A stretch of DNA of 17,334 bases from Candidatus Zixiibacteriota bacterium (GCA_030615745.1 JAUWYR010000049.1:1-17334); one strand, 5' to 3'; shown: positions 6,097-13,489, numbered from the stretch's first letter. A program made the numbers and translations. The notes: generated from the sequence alone by a model not told the origin.

Positions 6097-7560
6097 ATGG
6101 CATTAAAGACTGCTGAACAATATAAGGAAAGCCTGCGAAAGCTAAGACCGAATACATATAAGTTTGGCAATTTAATAGAGGATGTAACCACAAGCCCATA
6201 TACCAAATACACAATAGAAGGGCACGCTCAGATATTTTCAGCCCAGCATAATCCAGAATACAAGGATGTTGTTACAACCAAATCTTCCTTAACCGGAGAG
6301 GAGATCTCAAGATACCTATCTTTAATAAAATCACCTGAGGATATGATTGCCAACTCCAAAATGAAAAGATTTATTTTTCAATTAACCGGAACCTGCACTG
6401 GTGGAAGATGTGCTGGGTGGAACTGTATCAATTCAATGTGGGCCACAACCTACGATATGGATAAAGAGTTGGGAACAGACTATCACCAGAGGTTGAAAAA
6501 CTGGCTTTTGAAGGCGCAAAAAGAGGACATCACTGTGGCAGGAGCTTTAACTGACCCTAAAGGAGACAGGACAAAACCTCCCTCGCAACAGGATGATTTG
6601 GATTTGAATCTAAGAATTGTTGAACAAAGAAATGATGGTATAGTCGTAAGAGGTGCAAAGGTGATGATCTGCGGAGTAGCAGCAGCAAATGAGATATTTA
6701 TCTTGCCTGGTTCAGGGTATAAAGAGGAAGATAAGGACTGGGCGGTCTCATTTGTTATCCCAAAAGACATAGATGGATTAACCATCGTTGAGACCAGAAG
6801 ACCATCGGACACCAGGGAACAGGAGGATGGATTCGATATCCCGGTAAAATGCGGAGGAATAACCCAGGCTTATCTTTTCTTTGAGGATGTATTCGTTCCC
6901 AAGGAGAGAGTATTTATGTGCAAGGAATACAAATACACTTTAGGTGCGGTCTTAAATTTCATAATGCCATATCGAGCAGCAATTGGAGCCTGTGTTGCTG
7001 GTCAGGGAGATATAAAGATTGGAGCTGCGCTATTAGTTGCCCGTGCCAATGGTCTTTCCTCGAGGGTTTTCAGTGAGAAGCTAACAAAAATGGTCATAAA
7101 CAATGAGACAACTTTTGCCATAGGGATTGCAGCAGGGGTGTTGGGGAAAAAGCATTCTTCTGGAGTATGGCAGTGCAATCCACTTTTGTCAAATGTAAAT
7201 AAGGTTCACGTAGGAACTCTCCCTTATGAGACCTCTGTCCTGTCCCAGGATATAGCAGGAGGTATAGCTGAGACAGGGTGTATGCCATCATCTTTAGATT
7301 TTTATGACTCAAAATACGGAAATTTAGTTCAAAAGTATCTAAAAGCTAAAGCAAAAGCTGAAGCAAGAGCCAGAGCAGCAAGATTGGTCGAGTGGACAAC
7401 AATAGGAGCAGGTGTTCCTGGATGCCTACATGGAGGTGGTTCTCCTGATGGAGCAAAACTGGTTATACGCTTAAATGCTAATTTAGAAGAGAAAGTGAAA
7501 ATCGCTAAAAGATTAGCAGGAATAGAGGAGGACATCCCGGAACCTGCGAAGAAGAGATAA
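6097..7560 (+). CDS. Divergent 4-hydroxybutyryl-CoA dehydratase/HpaB-family flavoprotein
   Basis: A 487-residue protein, the usual length for AbfD (4-hydroxybutyryl-CoA dehydratase/vinylacetyl-CoA isomerase) and within the HpaB/acyl-CoA dehydrogenase-like fold. Recognisable parts are the N-terminal SLRKLRPNTY, GTCTGGRCAGWNCINS (98-113), AGALTDPKGDR (148-158), FFEDVFVPKERVF (261-273), ACVAGQGDIKIGAA (298-311) and LHGGGSP (444-450). From memory, AbfD binds [4Fe-4S] through C99, C103, C299 and H292. Here C299 and a cysteine pair are kept, but the pair is C100-x4-C105 rather than x3, C110 is added, and Y292 replaces the His. The positions of Q101, E257, Y296, K300 and E455 also differ (Gly-Gly, Q257, I296, V300, Gly). 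The canonical dehydration is therefore doubtful; a related flavin/Fe-S reaction on another acyl-CoA, or another role, is possible. Strong promoter and AGGAGGT ribosome site. Confidence 0.8.
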   Translation: MALKTAEQYKESLRKLRPNTYKFGNLIEDVTTSPYTKYTIEGHAQIFSAQHNPEYKDVVTTKSSLTGEEISRYLSLIKSPEDMIANSKMKRFIFQLTGTCTGGRCAGWNCINSMWATTYDMDKELGTDYHQRLKNWLLKAQKEDITVAGALTDPKGDRTKPPSQQDDLDLNLRIVEQRNDGIVVRGAKVMICGVAAANEIFILPGSGYKEEDKDWAVSFVIPKDIDGLTIVETRRPSDTREQEDGFDIPVKCGGITQAYLFFEDVFVPKERVFMCKEYKYTLGAVLNFIMPYRAAIGACVAGQGDIKIGAALLVARANGLSSRVFSEKLTKMVINNETTFAIGIAAGVLGKKHSSGVWQCNPLLSNVNKVHVGTLPYETSVLSQDIAGGIAETGCMPSSLDFYDSKYGNLVQKYLKAKAKAEARARAARLVEWTTIGAGVPGCLHGGGSPDGAKLVIRLNANLEEKVKIAKRLAGIEEDIPEPAKKR

Positions 7561-7577
7561 AATTATATAGGTCTTGA

Positions 7578-7679
7578 ATTGGTAGCCGCAACCTTCCCTG
7601 GCCGGGCAGGCAGGTTGCGTAATACAACTTTTTGTGCTGTCAGGAGTTACCTTCCGACAGTCTTGTAACTCATACCAAT
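7578..7679. repeat. Paired-hairpin palindromic element
   Basis: A closing pair ATTGGTA (7578-7584) and TACCAAT (7673-7679) surrounds two hairpins. The first pairs CGCAACC (7587-7593) with GGTTGCG (7613-7619) around the shared core CCTGCCCGGCCAGGG, here in reverse complement at 7596-7610. The second pairs GAGTTAC (7644-7650) with GTAACTC (7665-7671). It follows the dehydratase-like gene; no T-tract is seen. Confidence 0.7.
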
Positions 7680-7695
7680 AAGCTAATCTAGTTAA

Positions 7696-7734
7696 TCAAA
7701 GGTGCACTCACCCTTGACAAGCAAATTAAAACTT
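7696..7734. repeat. Hairpin copy, partner of 8985-9022
   Basis: TCAAAGGTG (7696-7704) pairs with CACCCTTGA (7709-7717) with one mismatch and a 4-base loop. The hairpin and the bases up to the ATTAAAAC run closely match 8985-9022. Both copies are preceded by CTTTTTGTGCTGTCAGGAG, at 7628-7646 and 8935-8953. Confidence 0.7.
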
Positions 7735-7760
7735 TCATTTAAATTTTTTTCAAAAAATCC

Positions 7761-7789
7761 TTGACTTTTTGGCTTTTTTATCTTAAAAT
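7761..7789 (+). promoter_or_regulatory. Sigma70-type promoter of the sorting-domain protein
   Basis: TTGACT (7761-7766) and TAAAAT (7784-7789) are 17 bases apart. GGAGGT (7827-7832) lies 6 bases before ATG 7839. The expected leader is about 40 bases. Confidence 0.7.
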
Positions 7790-7838
7790 AGAATAAGAGG
7801 TATAAGTTAGCGATTTAAATTAAAACGGAGGTAAAAAT

Positions 7839-8732
7839 ATGAAAAAGATAATTAAATTAGCTGTTCTCTTTTGCTTCTTTTTCGCCATATTCCAGATTCC
7901 CGCTATTATAAGCAATGCGCAAATACCTGAAAATCCAAGGTCAACTCTGCGTTATGGTTCTCAATTGGATACCTATTTTTACTCAGATGATTTTTCTACC
8001 AGGAAGGCAGAAATGGATAGTTATGATCACTCGAAATTTTTTGATGATACTCTATCTTTTATTACTCGGGATGGGTTTTTGGTCTATATAGATAACCAAA
8101 CTCTGGGATTCTTTAAGGGATCCGATGGGGACGTTTATGGATATCTCCGTTATAAATTCCCTCTTGAGGAGAAATTGGGAATTGTAAAATCTGGAACGCT
8201 TAAGGTGGATGTTTTAGTCGAAGGAGATAAATCAATCCTCTTTCTCGATAACTCCTGCGATGGCAAGGTATGGGACTCCCTTGATACTATCACGGACTCC
8301 TCCGGTCACTACGAATATGTCTTGGTGCCAGAAGAGCCCTGCACATCGCTTTTCCTGATGTTTTCAGGTGATATGGTGTTTCTCGATAATTTCTCATTGT
8401 CTCTAACGTTTTCTGACCCCAGCAATATTGACTCTCAAGACTCAGAATCTCAGTGGAATCTAAAACTCTCTCAGAATTATCCTAATCCGTTCAACCCTAA
8501 AACCTATATCGAATTTTCATTATCTAAAGCTTGTGACGTCAAAATAGATATTTACAATATCTGTGGACAAAAGATTAAGACCTTAGTAGATCAATACTTT
8601 AGAGAAGGACATAATGTGGTCGATTGGGATGGAAGGGATGATTCTAAAAACGAAGTTGCAAGTGGGATTTATTTCTACAAGTTAAGTGCAGGTGAGCTCT
8701 CACAAACCAAAAAGATGATCTTGCTAAGATAA
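7839..8732 (+). CDS. Secreted protein with Por/type IX-type C-terminal sorting domain
   Basis: A 297-residue exported protein. Residues 1-27 form a signal peptide (LAVLFCFFFAIFQI core, probable cleavage after SNA). Residues 28-200 are an unrecognised, probably beta-rich domain with C140 and C168, which could form a disulfide. Residues 207-297 are a typical C-terminal sorting/FlgD-like Ig domain: LKLSQNYPNPFNPKTYIEF (208-226), VKIDIYNICGQKIKTL (234-249), the VDWDGRD turn (261-267), ASGIYFYKL (274-282) and the terminal KKMILLR. In Bacteroidetes this domain directs export by the type IX secretion system; in many candidate phyla it is found without clear proof of that system. The gene has its own promoter and a strong terminator, so it is monocistronic. 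The function of the passenger domain is unknown. Confidence 0.88.
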   Translation: MKKIIKLAVLFCFFFAIFQIPAIISNAQIPENPRSTLRYGSQLDTYFYSDDFSTRKAEMDSYDHSKFFDDTLSFITRDGFLVYIDNQTLGFFKGSDGDVYGYLRYKFPLEEKLGIVKSGTLKVDVLVEGDKSILFLDNSCDGKVWDSLDTITDSSGHYEYVLVPEEPCTSLFLMFSGDMVFLDNFSLSLTFSDPSNIDSQDSESQWNLKLSQNYPNPFNPKTYIEFSLSKACDVKIDIYNICGQKIKTLVDQYFREGHNVVDWDGRDDSKNEVASGIYFYKLSAGELSQTKKMILLR

Positions 8733-8789
8733 TATTAAATAATCCCTATCCTTACTGCCCATCGGAGATGGTAATATCCCAAATTGGTT

Positions 8790-8824
8790 CCCGCTGGATG
8801 ATAACATCCAGCGGGTTCTTGTTT
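8790..8824 (+). terminator. Intrinsic terminator of the sorting-domain gene
   Basis: CCCGCTGGATG (8790-8800) pairs perfectly with CATCCAGCGGG (8805-8815) around an ATAA loop, followed by TTCTTGTTT. It lies 57 bases after the stop codon. Confidence 0.85.
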
Positions 8825-8828
8825 AAAT

Positions 8829-8934
8829 GTAGGGGAGCCCTTTGCCTGCCCGGCCAGGGTGGGCTCCCGAATAACGGGAGGGGACCCATCCTATAAATCG
8901 GGATTTCGCCAGGTTCAACTAGCCCCTCCCCTAC
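8829..8934. repeat. GTAG/CTAC palindromic element with word GGGAG
   Basis: The outer arms GTAGGGGAG (8829-8837) and CTCCCCTAC (8926-8934) are perfect complements. Inside, GGGAGCCC (8833-8840) pairs with GGGCTCCC (8861-8868) around the shared core CCTGCCCGGCCAGGG (8845-8859). The word GGGAG occurs at 8833 and 8876 and its complement CTCCC at 8864 and 8926, in alternating order. Confidence 0.75.
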
Positions 8935-9022
8935 CTTTTTGTGCTGTCAGGAGAAAACTCCTGATACCGCAAGAAAGAAAGTTAGTCAAGGGTGCCCTCA
9001 CCCTTGACAAAAAGATTAAAAC
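8935..9022. repeat. Two-hairpin repeat homologous to 7628-7734
   Basis: TCAGGAG (8947-8953) pairs with CTCCTGA (8958-8964) around AAAA. GTCAAGGGTG (8985-8994) pairs with CACCCTTGAC (8999-9008) around CCCT. The beginning and end of the block match 7628-7646 and 7696-7734, so related blocks flank the sorting-domain gene. Confidence 0.75.
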
Positions 9023-9029
9023 CCCTAAT

Positions 9030-9117
9030 TTGTTCTTGGCGGATGTTATCATCTGCCAAAAACTAAGTTTTTATCGAGGATGCCTGCCCGGCCAGGGATA
9101 ACATCCTCGATGAACAA
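9030..9117. repeat. Paired-hairpin element with word GGATG
   Basis: A closing pair TTGTTC (9030-9035) and GAACAA (9112-9117) surrounds two hairpins: TTGGCGGATG (9036-9045) with CATCTGCCAA (9050-9059), one mismatch, and ATCGAGGATG (9073-9082) with CATCCTCGAT (9102-9111), perfect. The second encloses the shared core CCTGCCCGGCCAGGG (9083-9097). It lies about 45 bases upstream of the transporter gene. Confidence 0.75.
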
Positions 9118-9163
9118 TCGAGTTTTATTAATAAAATAAAAAAATGCTTTAAATTAAAATTCA

Positions 9164-10042
9164 ATGACCAAAGACTTCAAAGGCTATTTTTTTGTAATCT
9201 TAGGGGCAACTCTTCTGGGAAGTATTGGGATCTTAGGAAGATTAATCTATGTCTATGAACCAGACCCTATAAAAGTCGTTACTTACAGAGGTGTAATTGC
9301 CTCGATTTTTTTATTTGGAAGTTTAGCCTTATTCAACTTTAAAAAACTCAAGATAAAAATATCTGATATCCCCTTTTTTGCTATATATGGTTTTTTAAGT
9401 GTTACCTTAACCTTTATCTTATTTTTTTATGCTATAAAATACACAACAGTTGCAGTTGCAACTATATTAATATACACATATCCAGCCTGGGTTCTGGTTT
9501 TATCTATGTTCATTTTAGACGAAAAATTAGATAGAAACAAAATCATAGCACTTCTTCTAACATTTTCTGGATGCATGTTAGTAATTCAGGTATATAACCC
9601 TTCTGTTTTGAAATTTAACTTAAAAGGGATAATTTATGGTCTTTTATGTGGTTTAGGTGCAGCATCATACACACTTTTTGGGAAAAAAGCCACTTTCAAA
9701 TACGATTCACAGACTGTGGTCTCCTATGCTTTAGGATTTGGAGCTTTATTTTTACTCCTGTTTAGACCCCCACAAACTTTACTGCAAGAAAGCTATCCCA
9801 CCGTAGCCTGGTTATGGATTTTCACCTTAGCCATAGTCCCAACGCTTTTAGGCTATTCTTTTTATACCAAGGGATTAAAATATCTTGAGGCTGGAAAAGC
9901 AGGAATTATAGCTACTTGGGAGGTAATTGTTGCATCTTTTTTAGCATTTATTATATTTAGTGAGAAAATGACACTTTTACAGATTTCAGGTGCGCTCTTG
10001 ATTTTCTGGGGAATTTTTATTATAAAGAGAAAAGAAAAATAG
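9164..10042 (+). CDS. EamA/DMT-family transporter
   Basis: A 292-residue inner-membrane protein with ten predicted hydrophobic segments arranged as two EamA repeats (about 8-142 and 154-288), the usual size for the drug/metabolite transporter superfamily. Family-like features are the early GATLLGSIGILGR (14-26), IKYTTVAVATILIYTYPAWV (91-110), the acidic loop DEKLDRNK (119-126) and, in the second repeat, GLKYLEAGKAGIIATWEVI (237-255). The C-terminus is the basic KRKEK. The substrate cannot be read from sequence; amino acids, metabolites and nucleotide sugars all occur in the family. The ATG lacks a recognisable Shine-Dalgarno sequence (upstream AAATTAAAATTCA), unlike most genes here, so expression may be low or the transcript nearly leaderless. 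The stop codon overlaps the ribosome site of the next gene, indicating co-transcription. Confidence 0.9.
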   Translation: MTKDFKGYFFVILGATLLGSIGILGRLIYVYEPDPIKVVTYRGVIASIFLFGSLALFNFKKLKIKISDIPFFAIYGFLSVTLTFILFFYAIKYTTVAVATILIYTYPAWVLVLSMFILDEKLDRNKIIALLLTFSGCMLVIQVYNPSVLKFNLKGIIYGLLCGLGAASYTLFGKKATFKYDSQTVVSYALGFGALFLLLFRPPQTLLQESYPTVAWLWIFTLAIVPTLLGYSFYTKGLKYLEAGKAGIIATWEVIVASFLAFIIFSEKMTLLQISGALLIFWGIFIIKRKEK

Positions 10043-10051
10043 GAGGTTTTT

Positions 10052-10762
10052 ATGTCAAGTAAAAAAACAATTTTTTTGATTTTAGTTTTTTCCTTTATTT
10101 TTTTGGTTGTTTCATTTTTCTTAATTGGAGAAAAAGAAAAAAACCTCAGAGCCAGAGCGGAGATAAAGCCGAGCATAAAGCTTCCAGCACCTCATCCTAA
10201 AAGCAAGACCTCAGTTGAACAGGCACTTTCCAAACGCAGGTCAGTGAGAACTTATAAAGACGAGCCTTTAACCATTGAACAGATCTCCCAGCTCTGCTGG
10301 TCTGCACAAGGGATAACCTCAGATTGGGGAGGAAGAACAGCTCCTTCAGCAGGAGCTAAATATCCCTTAGAAGTTTTTTTAGTTGTTGAAAATGTTGATG
10401 GTTTGGACCCCGGGGTTTATCATTACAATCCTTCTGACCACAGCCTGAGAAAAAAAATCGATGGTGATAAAAGAGAAAATTTATATGCTTCTGCATTATG
10501 GCAAAAGCCTGTAATCAGGGCTCCAGTTAACTTCGTGATCTCAGGTGTGTATGAGAGGACTATGAAAAAATATGGGGAAAGGGGTAAAAGATATGTTCAT
10601 ATGGAGGTAGGTCACGTCTGTCAGAATATATATCTACAGGCTGAGGCTTTAAATTTAGGCACAGTTGTAATCGGTGCTTTTGATGACCAGAAGGTGAAAA
10701 AGGTGTTGAATTTGAAAAAAGAGGAGCCTTTTGCTATTATGCCGGTGGGGAGGAAGAAGTAA
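10052..10762 (+). CDS. Membrane-anchored SagB-type nitroreductase family protein
   Basis: A 236-residue FMN-dependent oxidoreductase of the nitroreductase superfamily, closest to the SagB/ThcOx-type dehydrogenases. Residues 7-26 form one hydrophobic segment after a basic SSKK, so the enzyme is probably tethered facing outward, or is exported after cleavage. The catalytic domain starts near residue 53. SKRRSVRTYKDEPLT (60-74) is the N-terminal FMN phosphate contact, TAPSAGAKYPLEVFLV (96-111) the SagB-like substrate/FMN loop, GVYHYNP (121-127) a typical strand, MEVGHVCQNIYLQAEALNLGTVVIGAF (184-210) the FMN/dimer helix, and IMPVGRK the C-terminus. AGGAGG (10041-10046) overlaps the stop codon of the transporter gene, with a 9-base gap between the genes. 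No azole-peptide precursor or cyclodehydratase is nearby, so a role in peptide modification is not indicated; the electron acceptor is unknown. Confidence 0.85.
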   Translation: MSSKKTIFLILVFSFIFLVVSFFLIGEKEKNLRARAEIKPSIKLPAPHPKSKTSVEQALSKRRSVRTYKDEPLTIEQISQLCWSAQGITSDWGGRTAPSAGAKYPLEVFLVVENVDGLDPGVYHYNPSDHSLRKKIDGDKRENLYASALWQKPVIRAPVNFVISGVYERTMKKYGERGKRYVHMEVGHVCQNIYLQAEALNLGTVVIGAFDDQKVKKVLNLKKEEPFAIMPVGRKK

Positions 10763-10799
10763 AAAAAATTTGAATCGCTGAAGGCACTGAATTATTGAT

Positions 10800-10894
10800 G
10801 TAGGGGCGACCCTTGTGGTCGCCCTATGGTGGTGGTGAAAAGTAGGGACAGGTTTTTAAACCTGTCCAGGACAGACCTAAAGGTCTGTCCCTAC
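10800..10894. repeat. GTAG/CTAC palindromic elements, word GGACAG
   Basis: A simple hairpin comes first: GGGCGACC (10804-10811) and GGTCGCCC (10817-10824), preceded by GTAG. The full element is 10842-10894, with perfect outer arms GTAGGGACAG (10842-10851) and CTGTCCCTAC (10885-10894). Two inner perfect hairpins are GGACAGGTTT (10846-10855) with AAACCTGTCC (10858-10867), and GGACAGACCT (10869-10878) with AGGTCTGTCC (10881-10890). GGACAG and CTGTCC alternate four times. The inner and outer arms overlap, so a two-hairpin and a single long-hairpin fold exclude each other. Confidence 0.85.
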
Positions 10895-10915
10895 AAATCC
10901 TTATTTCTATTAAAT

Positions 10916-11356
10916 TCAATATTTATTCCAATCACCTTGTTTGTTTGGTATTAAACTGTTTAGGGGAGGGACTTCCCCGAATTTCTTCACATATTTTTTT
11001 ATTAACCTCTCTTCTTCTTTTTTCGCTTTTTTCTTAGATGGTTTTTCCCAGAAGCAATATTGAAGTTTGTAATTTTTATACCTCTGCTTAAAGTTGTTAA
11101 AACTCTCTATAAGATTCAGAAGTTGCGCTTCCGAGTGTCCTTTCTTCCCTGTTTTTCTAGAGTATATGAATTTTTTTAATCTTACATCCATATTATTTGT
11201 ACTGCCGATACAAAGCACTCCATCAGTATCAGTACCAACAAATCTTTTTATATGAACTTTCTCTCCCTTCTTATTCACCAAATGGATTTTGTATGCTGCT
11301 GCTTTCTTGTAGTTTGATTTTTCTCCTATCTCCTTCCAAGAATTTCTAATTTTCAT
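10916..11356 (-). CDS. Probable GIY-YIG-type nuclease
   Basis: A 146-residue basic protein, probably a stand-alone nuclease domain. AAYKIHLV (20-27) fits the first GIY strand. GVLCIGSTNN (46-55) fits the YIG strand, with Cys in place of the first Tyr, and R59 in DVRLKKF matches the catalytic Arg. E116 in KEEERLIKKY fits the metal-binding Glu, and N133 in GEVPPLN the conserved C-terminal Asn. KKKAKKEEERL and other Lys-rich runs suggest DNA contact. GIY-YIG enzymes cut DNA in repair, restriction and homing; which applies here cannot be told. The start has AAGGAG 6 bases upstream. Near-identical 31-bp palindromic repeats lie on both sides (10864-10894 and 11404-11434). The assignment rests on spaced motifs, not an alignment. 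Confidence 0.6.
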   Translation of the reverse strand: MKIRNSWKEIGEKSNYKKAAAYKIHLVNKKGEKVHIKRFVGTDTDGVLCIGSTNNMDVRLKKFIYSRKTGKKGHSEAQLLNLIESFNNFKQRYKNYKLQYCFWEKPSKKKAKKEEERLIKKYVKKFGEVPPLNSLIPNKQGDWNKY

Positions 11357-11403
11357 AAGTGTCTCCTTCCTTTCTTATTGAATTTACTAAAAGTTAAAAT
11401 CCC

Positions 11404-11454
11404 GTCCTAGACAGACCTGAAGATCTATCCCTACGATATATTTAAAAATATATC
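11404..11454. repeat. Second copy of the GTAG/CTAC half-element plus AT palindrome
   Basis: 11404-11434 matches 10864-10894 in the same orientation at 26 of 31 bases, ending in the shared CCCTAC. It is followed by a perfect palindrome, GATATATTT (11435-11443) with AAATATATC (11446-11454). The two 31-bp copies bracket the GIY-YIG gene at a spacing of 540 bp. Confidence 0.8.
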
Positions 11455-11469
11455 ATTGCACTCCAATAG

Positions 11470-11498
11470 AAAAAGGTGAACCTCCAAGTTCACCCTTT
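11470..11498 (-). terminator. Intrinsic terminator of the leuC-leuD-icd operon
   Basis: On the minus strand GGTGAAC (from 11494) pairs with GTTCACC (to 11475) around a 6-base loop, followed by TTTTTC. It lies 22 bases after the icd stop codon and is oriented for it. Confidence 0.8.
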
Positions 11499-11519
11499 CG
11501 TTTTGCCATTCAAAAAATC

Positions 11520-12767
11520 TTACCCCATATTCTCAATGATCGCAGTTCCAAACTCTGAGGTTTTAAGCTTGGTTGCTCCTTCCATCAGACGATGCAGGTC
11601 ATAGGTTACTCTTTTCTGCATTATGGTCTTCCCTAAAGCATCGTTAATCAGATTACCAGCTTTGTCCCAGCCTAAATATTCCAACATCATAACCCCGGAT
11701 AGAATTAAAGAGCTCGGATTGACTTTATCCTGGTTAGCATATTTAGGAGCGGTTCCATGAGTAGCCTCGAATAAAGCGATAAAGTCGCCAATATTTCCTC
11801 CGGGAGCCATTCCCAGACCTCCAACCTGAGCAGCGCAGGCATCGGAAAGATAATCGCCATTCAAATTGGGGGTAGCGATAACATCATATTCATCGGTTCG
11901 GGTCAAAATTTGCTGAAACATCGAATCAGCTATCCTATCCTTTATCACAATTTTCCCATCTGGAACCTTTCCCTCATATTTATCCCATAGCTCAGCCTCT
12001 GTTACTGTTTTATCACTGAACTCCTCTTTTGCCAACTCATAACCCCAGTCCCTGAAAGCGCCCTCTGTATACTTCATTATGTTACCTTTATGATCTAAGG
12101 TAACTGATTTTCGACCATGTTCTAAAGCATATTTTATCGCTTTCCGAACCAATCTTTTGGTTCCGGTGATGCTTATTGGCTTTATCCCGATACCTGAATC
12201 CTCCCTTATATTCAAATTATATTTCTTATTCAAATAGTGAATCAACTCTAAAGTTATCTCACTACCTTGTGGCCACTCAATTCCTGCATACACATCCTCG
12301 GTGTTTTCCCTGAATATCATCACATCCATCTTTTCTGGATGTTTGACCGGAGATGGAACTCCTTTAAAATACTTCACCGGTCTCACGCAGGCATAAAGAT
12401 TCAGAGTCTGACGAAGGGTAACATTTAAGCTCCTGTACCCTCCAGCAACTGGTGTGGTAAGAGGTCCTTTTATAGCAACAATAAAATGTTCAATTGCCTT
12501 AAAGGTATCCTGGGGCAGAACCTCCCCATACTTAGCATTAGCAGAATCTCCAGCATAGATGTCAAACCACACAATTTTTTTCTTTCCCTTATAAGCCTTC
12601 TCCACAGCCGAATCCCATACCCCTCTCGCCGCTCTCATTATATCCGGACCTATACCATCACCCTCTATACATGGTATAATCGGAAAATCGGGGATTTTTA
12701 ACTTATCACCTTCGATCTCGATTTTCTCCCCCTCTGTCGGAACAGTCAACTTGTCAAACTCAATCAT
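11520..12767 (-). CDS. icd: NADP-dependent isocitrate dehydrogenase
   Basis: A 415-residue cytoplasmic homodimeric-type enzyme, converting isocitrate + NADP+ to 2-oxoglutarate + CO2 + NADPH. It matches the E. coli enzyme in length and motifs: S113 and N115 in [12 protein letters not shown]119, R129 in CVRP, R153 and Y160 in [10 protein letters not shown], and a Lys in [13 protein letters not shown] (225-237). NADP specificity is supported by K342, Y343 and V349 in [11 protein letters not shown], and by Y389 and R393 in TYDLHRL, equivalent to E. coli K344, Y345, V351, Y391 and R395. S113 aligns with the Ser phosphorylated by the E. coli kinase AceK; no aceK is present here. It is the last gene of a minus-strand group after leuC and leuD, with a terminator behind it and AGGAGGAG just before the ATG. 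The context points to 2-oxoglutarate supply. Confidence 0.96.
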   Translation of the reverse strand: MIEFDKLTVPTEGEKIEIEGDKLKIPDFPIIPCIEGDGIGPDIMRAARGVWDSAVEKAYKGKKKIVWFDIYAGDSANAKYGEVLPQDTFKAIEHFIVAIKGPLTTPVAGGYRSLNVTLRQTLNLYACVRPVKYFKGVPSPVKHPEKMDVMIFRENTEDVYAGIEWPQGSEITLELIHYLNKKYNLNIREDSGIGIKPISITGTKRLVRKAIKYALEHGRKSVTLDHKGNIMKYTEGAFRDWGYELAKEEFSDKTVTEAELWDKYEGKVPDGKIVIKDRIADSMFQQILTRTDEYDVIATPNLNGDYLSDACAAQVGGLGMAPGGNIGDFIALFEATHGTAPKYANQDKVNPSSLILSGVMMLEYLGWDKAGNLINDALGKTIMQKRVTYDLHRLMEGATKLKTSEFGTAIIENMG

Positions 12768-12777
12768 CTCTCCTCCT

Positions 12778-12857
12778 GTTTCTTTTATCTTTTATCTTTT
12801 AATTTTTAATTTTTATCTTTTAATTTATCTAATCTGCCTACTGCCTACTGCCTACTA
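12778..12857. repeat. Low-complexity gap with CTGCCTA heptamer repeats
   Basis: Between icd and leuD, 12834-12854 holds three exact copies of CTGCCTA. To their left is a T-rich stretch of tandem TTTATCTTTTA-like units. The heptamer resembles the one after the beta-helix gene (15424-15470) in having a TACTG core. Confidence 0.75.
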
Positions 12858-12861
12858 TCTT

Positions 12862-13362
12862 TTAATCTATCTTAAAATCCCCATACTTTTTTATATGCTC
12901 CACCAATCCACCATCATTTAAAATCTTGATCATAGCCTTTGGCAGAGGTGTGAAATCAAGGGTTATATTTTTAGTCAAATCATTTATCCTCCCCTTTTCC
13001 AAATCGCATTCCAATTCATCCCCCTGATTTATCCTGTCAGTATCACAGATTAAAACAGGCAACCCAACATTTATCGCATTTCTATAAAAAATTCTTGCAA
13101 AAGACTTAGCTAAAACCGCTGATACCCCGGCTAATTTTATTATGGTTGGTGCATGTTCTCTGGATGAGCCCAAGCCGAAATTCTTTCTTCCAACAACAAA
13201 ATCACCTTTTTGAACCTTCTGTGCAAATGTTGGGTCAGCATCCTCTAAAACATGCTTTGCCAATTCAGGCAGATTTGACCTCAGGTGGAATAATCTTCCT
13301 GGGGCGATCAAATCTGTGGATATGTTATCTCCGAATTTCCAAACTTTCCCTCTCAATATCAT
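12862..13362 (-). CDS. leuD: Aconitase-family (LeuD/homoaconitase-type) small subunit
   Basis: A 166-residue swivel-domain subunit, the size of the archaeal-type LeuD2/homoaconitase small chain. Family features are the N-terminal GKVWKFGDNISTDLI (5-19), the substrate loop APGRLFHLRSN (20-30), ELAKHVLEDADPTFAQKV (33-50), the NFGLGSSREHAP loop (61-72) with catalytic Ser and Arg, and SFARIFYRNAINVGLPVL (87-104). The substrate loop usually reads PGRYLxx in isopropylmalate or homoaconitate enzymes; here it is GRLFHLRSN, and the Cys usual in NFGCGSS is Leu. With the large subunit upstream it forms the [4Fe-4S] hydro-lyase. The loop does not settle whether isopropylmalate, homoaconitate or citrate is the substrate. 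AGAGGTGTTTT precedes the ATG. No leuA or leuB is nearby; icd is directly downstream. Confidence 0.85.
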   Translation of the reverse strand: MILRGKVWKFGDNISTDLIAPGRLFHLRSNLPELAKHVLEDADPTFAQKVQKGDFVVGRKNFGLGSSREHAPTIIKLAGVSAVLAKSFARIFYRNAINVGLPVLICDTDRINQGDELECDLEKGRINDLTKNITLDFTPLPKAMIKILNDGGLVEHIKKYGDFKID

Positions 13363-13445
13363 AAAACACCTCTTTTATTTACGATTTCTTAATCTTTTTA
13401 CATAACCTATTTTAAACCAGATTCTGTTTATTCCAAGAAATTCAT

Positions 13446-13473
13446 GTTCCTGCGGGGTCCCCTGACCCCGTAG
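13446..13473. repeat. CCCT-loop hairpin, copy 1
   Basis: CCTGCGGGGTC (13449-13459) pairs with the following GACCCCGTAG arm (13464-13473) around CCCT, with one mismatch. The 25 bp at 13446-13470 are identical to 13553-13577. Confidence 0.8.
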
Positions 13474-13489
13474 ATTTAATCATCTGTTA

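Noticed and set aside
8859-9101. 80-codon plus-strand open frame between the sorting-domain gene and the transporter
   Set aside because: Composed entirely of hairpin repeats, no Shine-Dalgarno sequence and no recognisable protein features.
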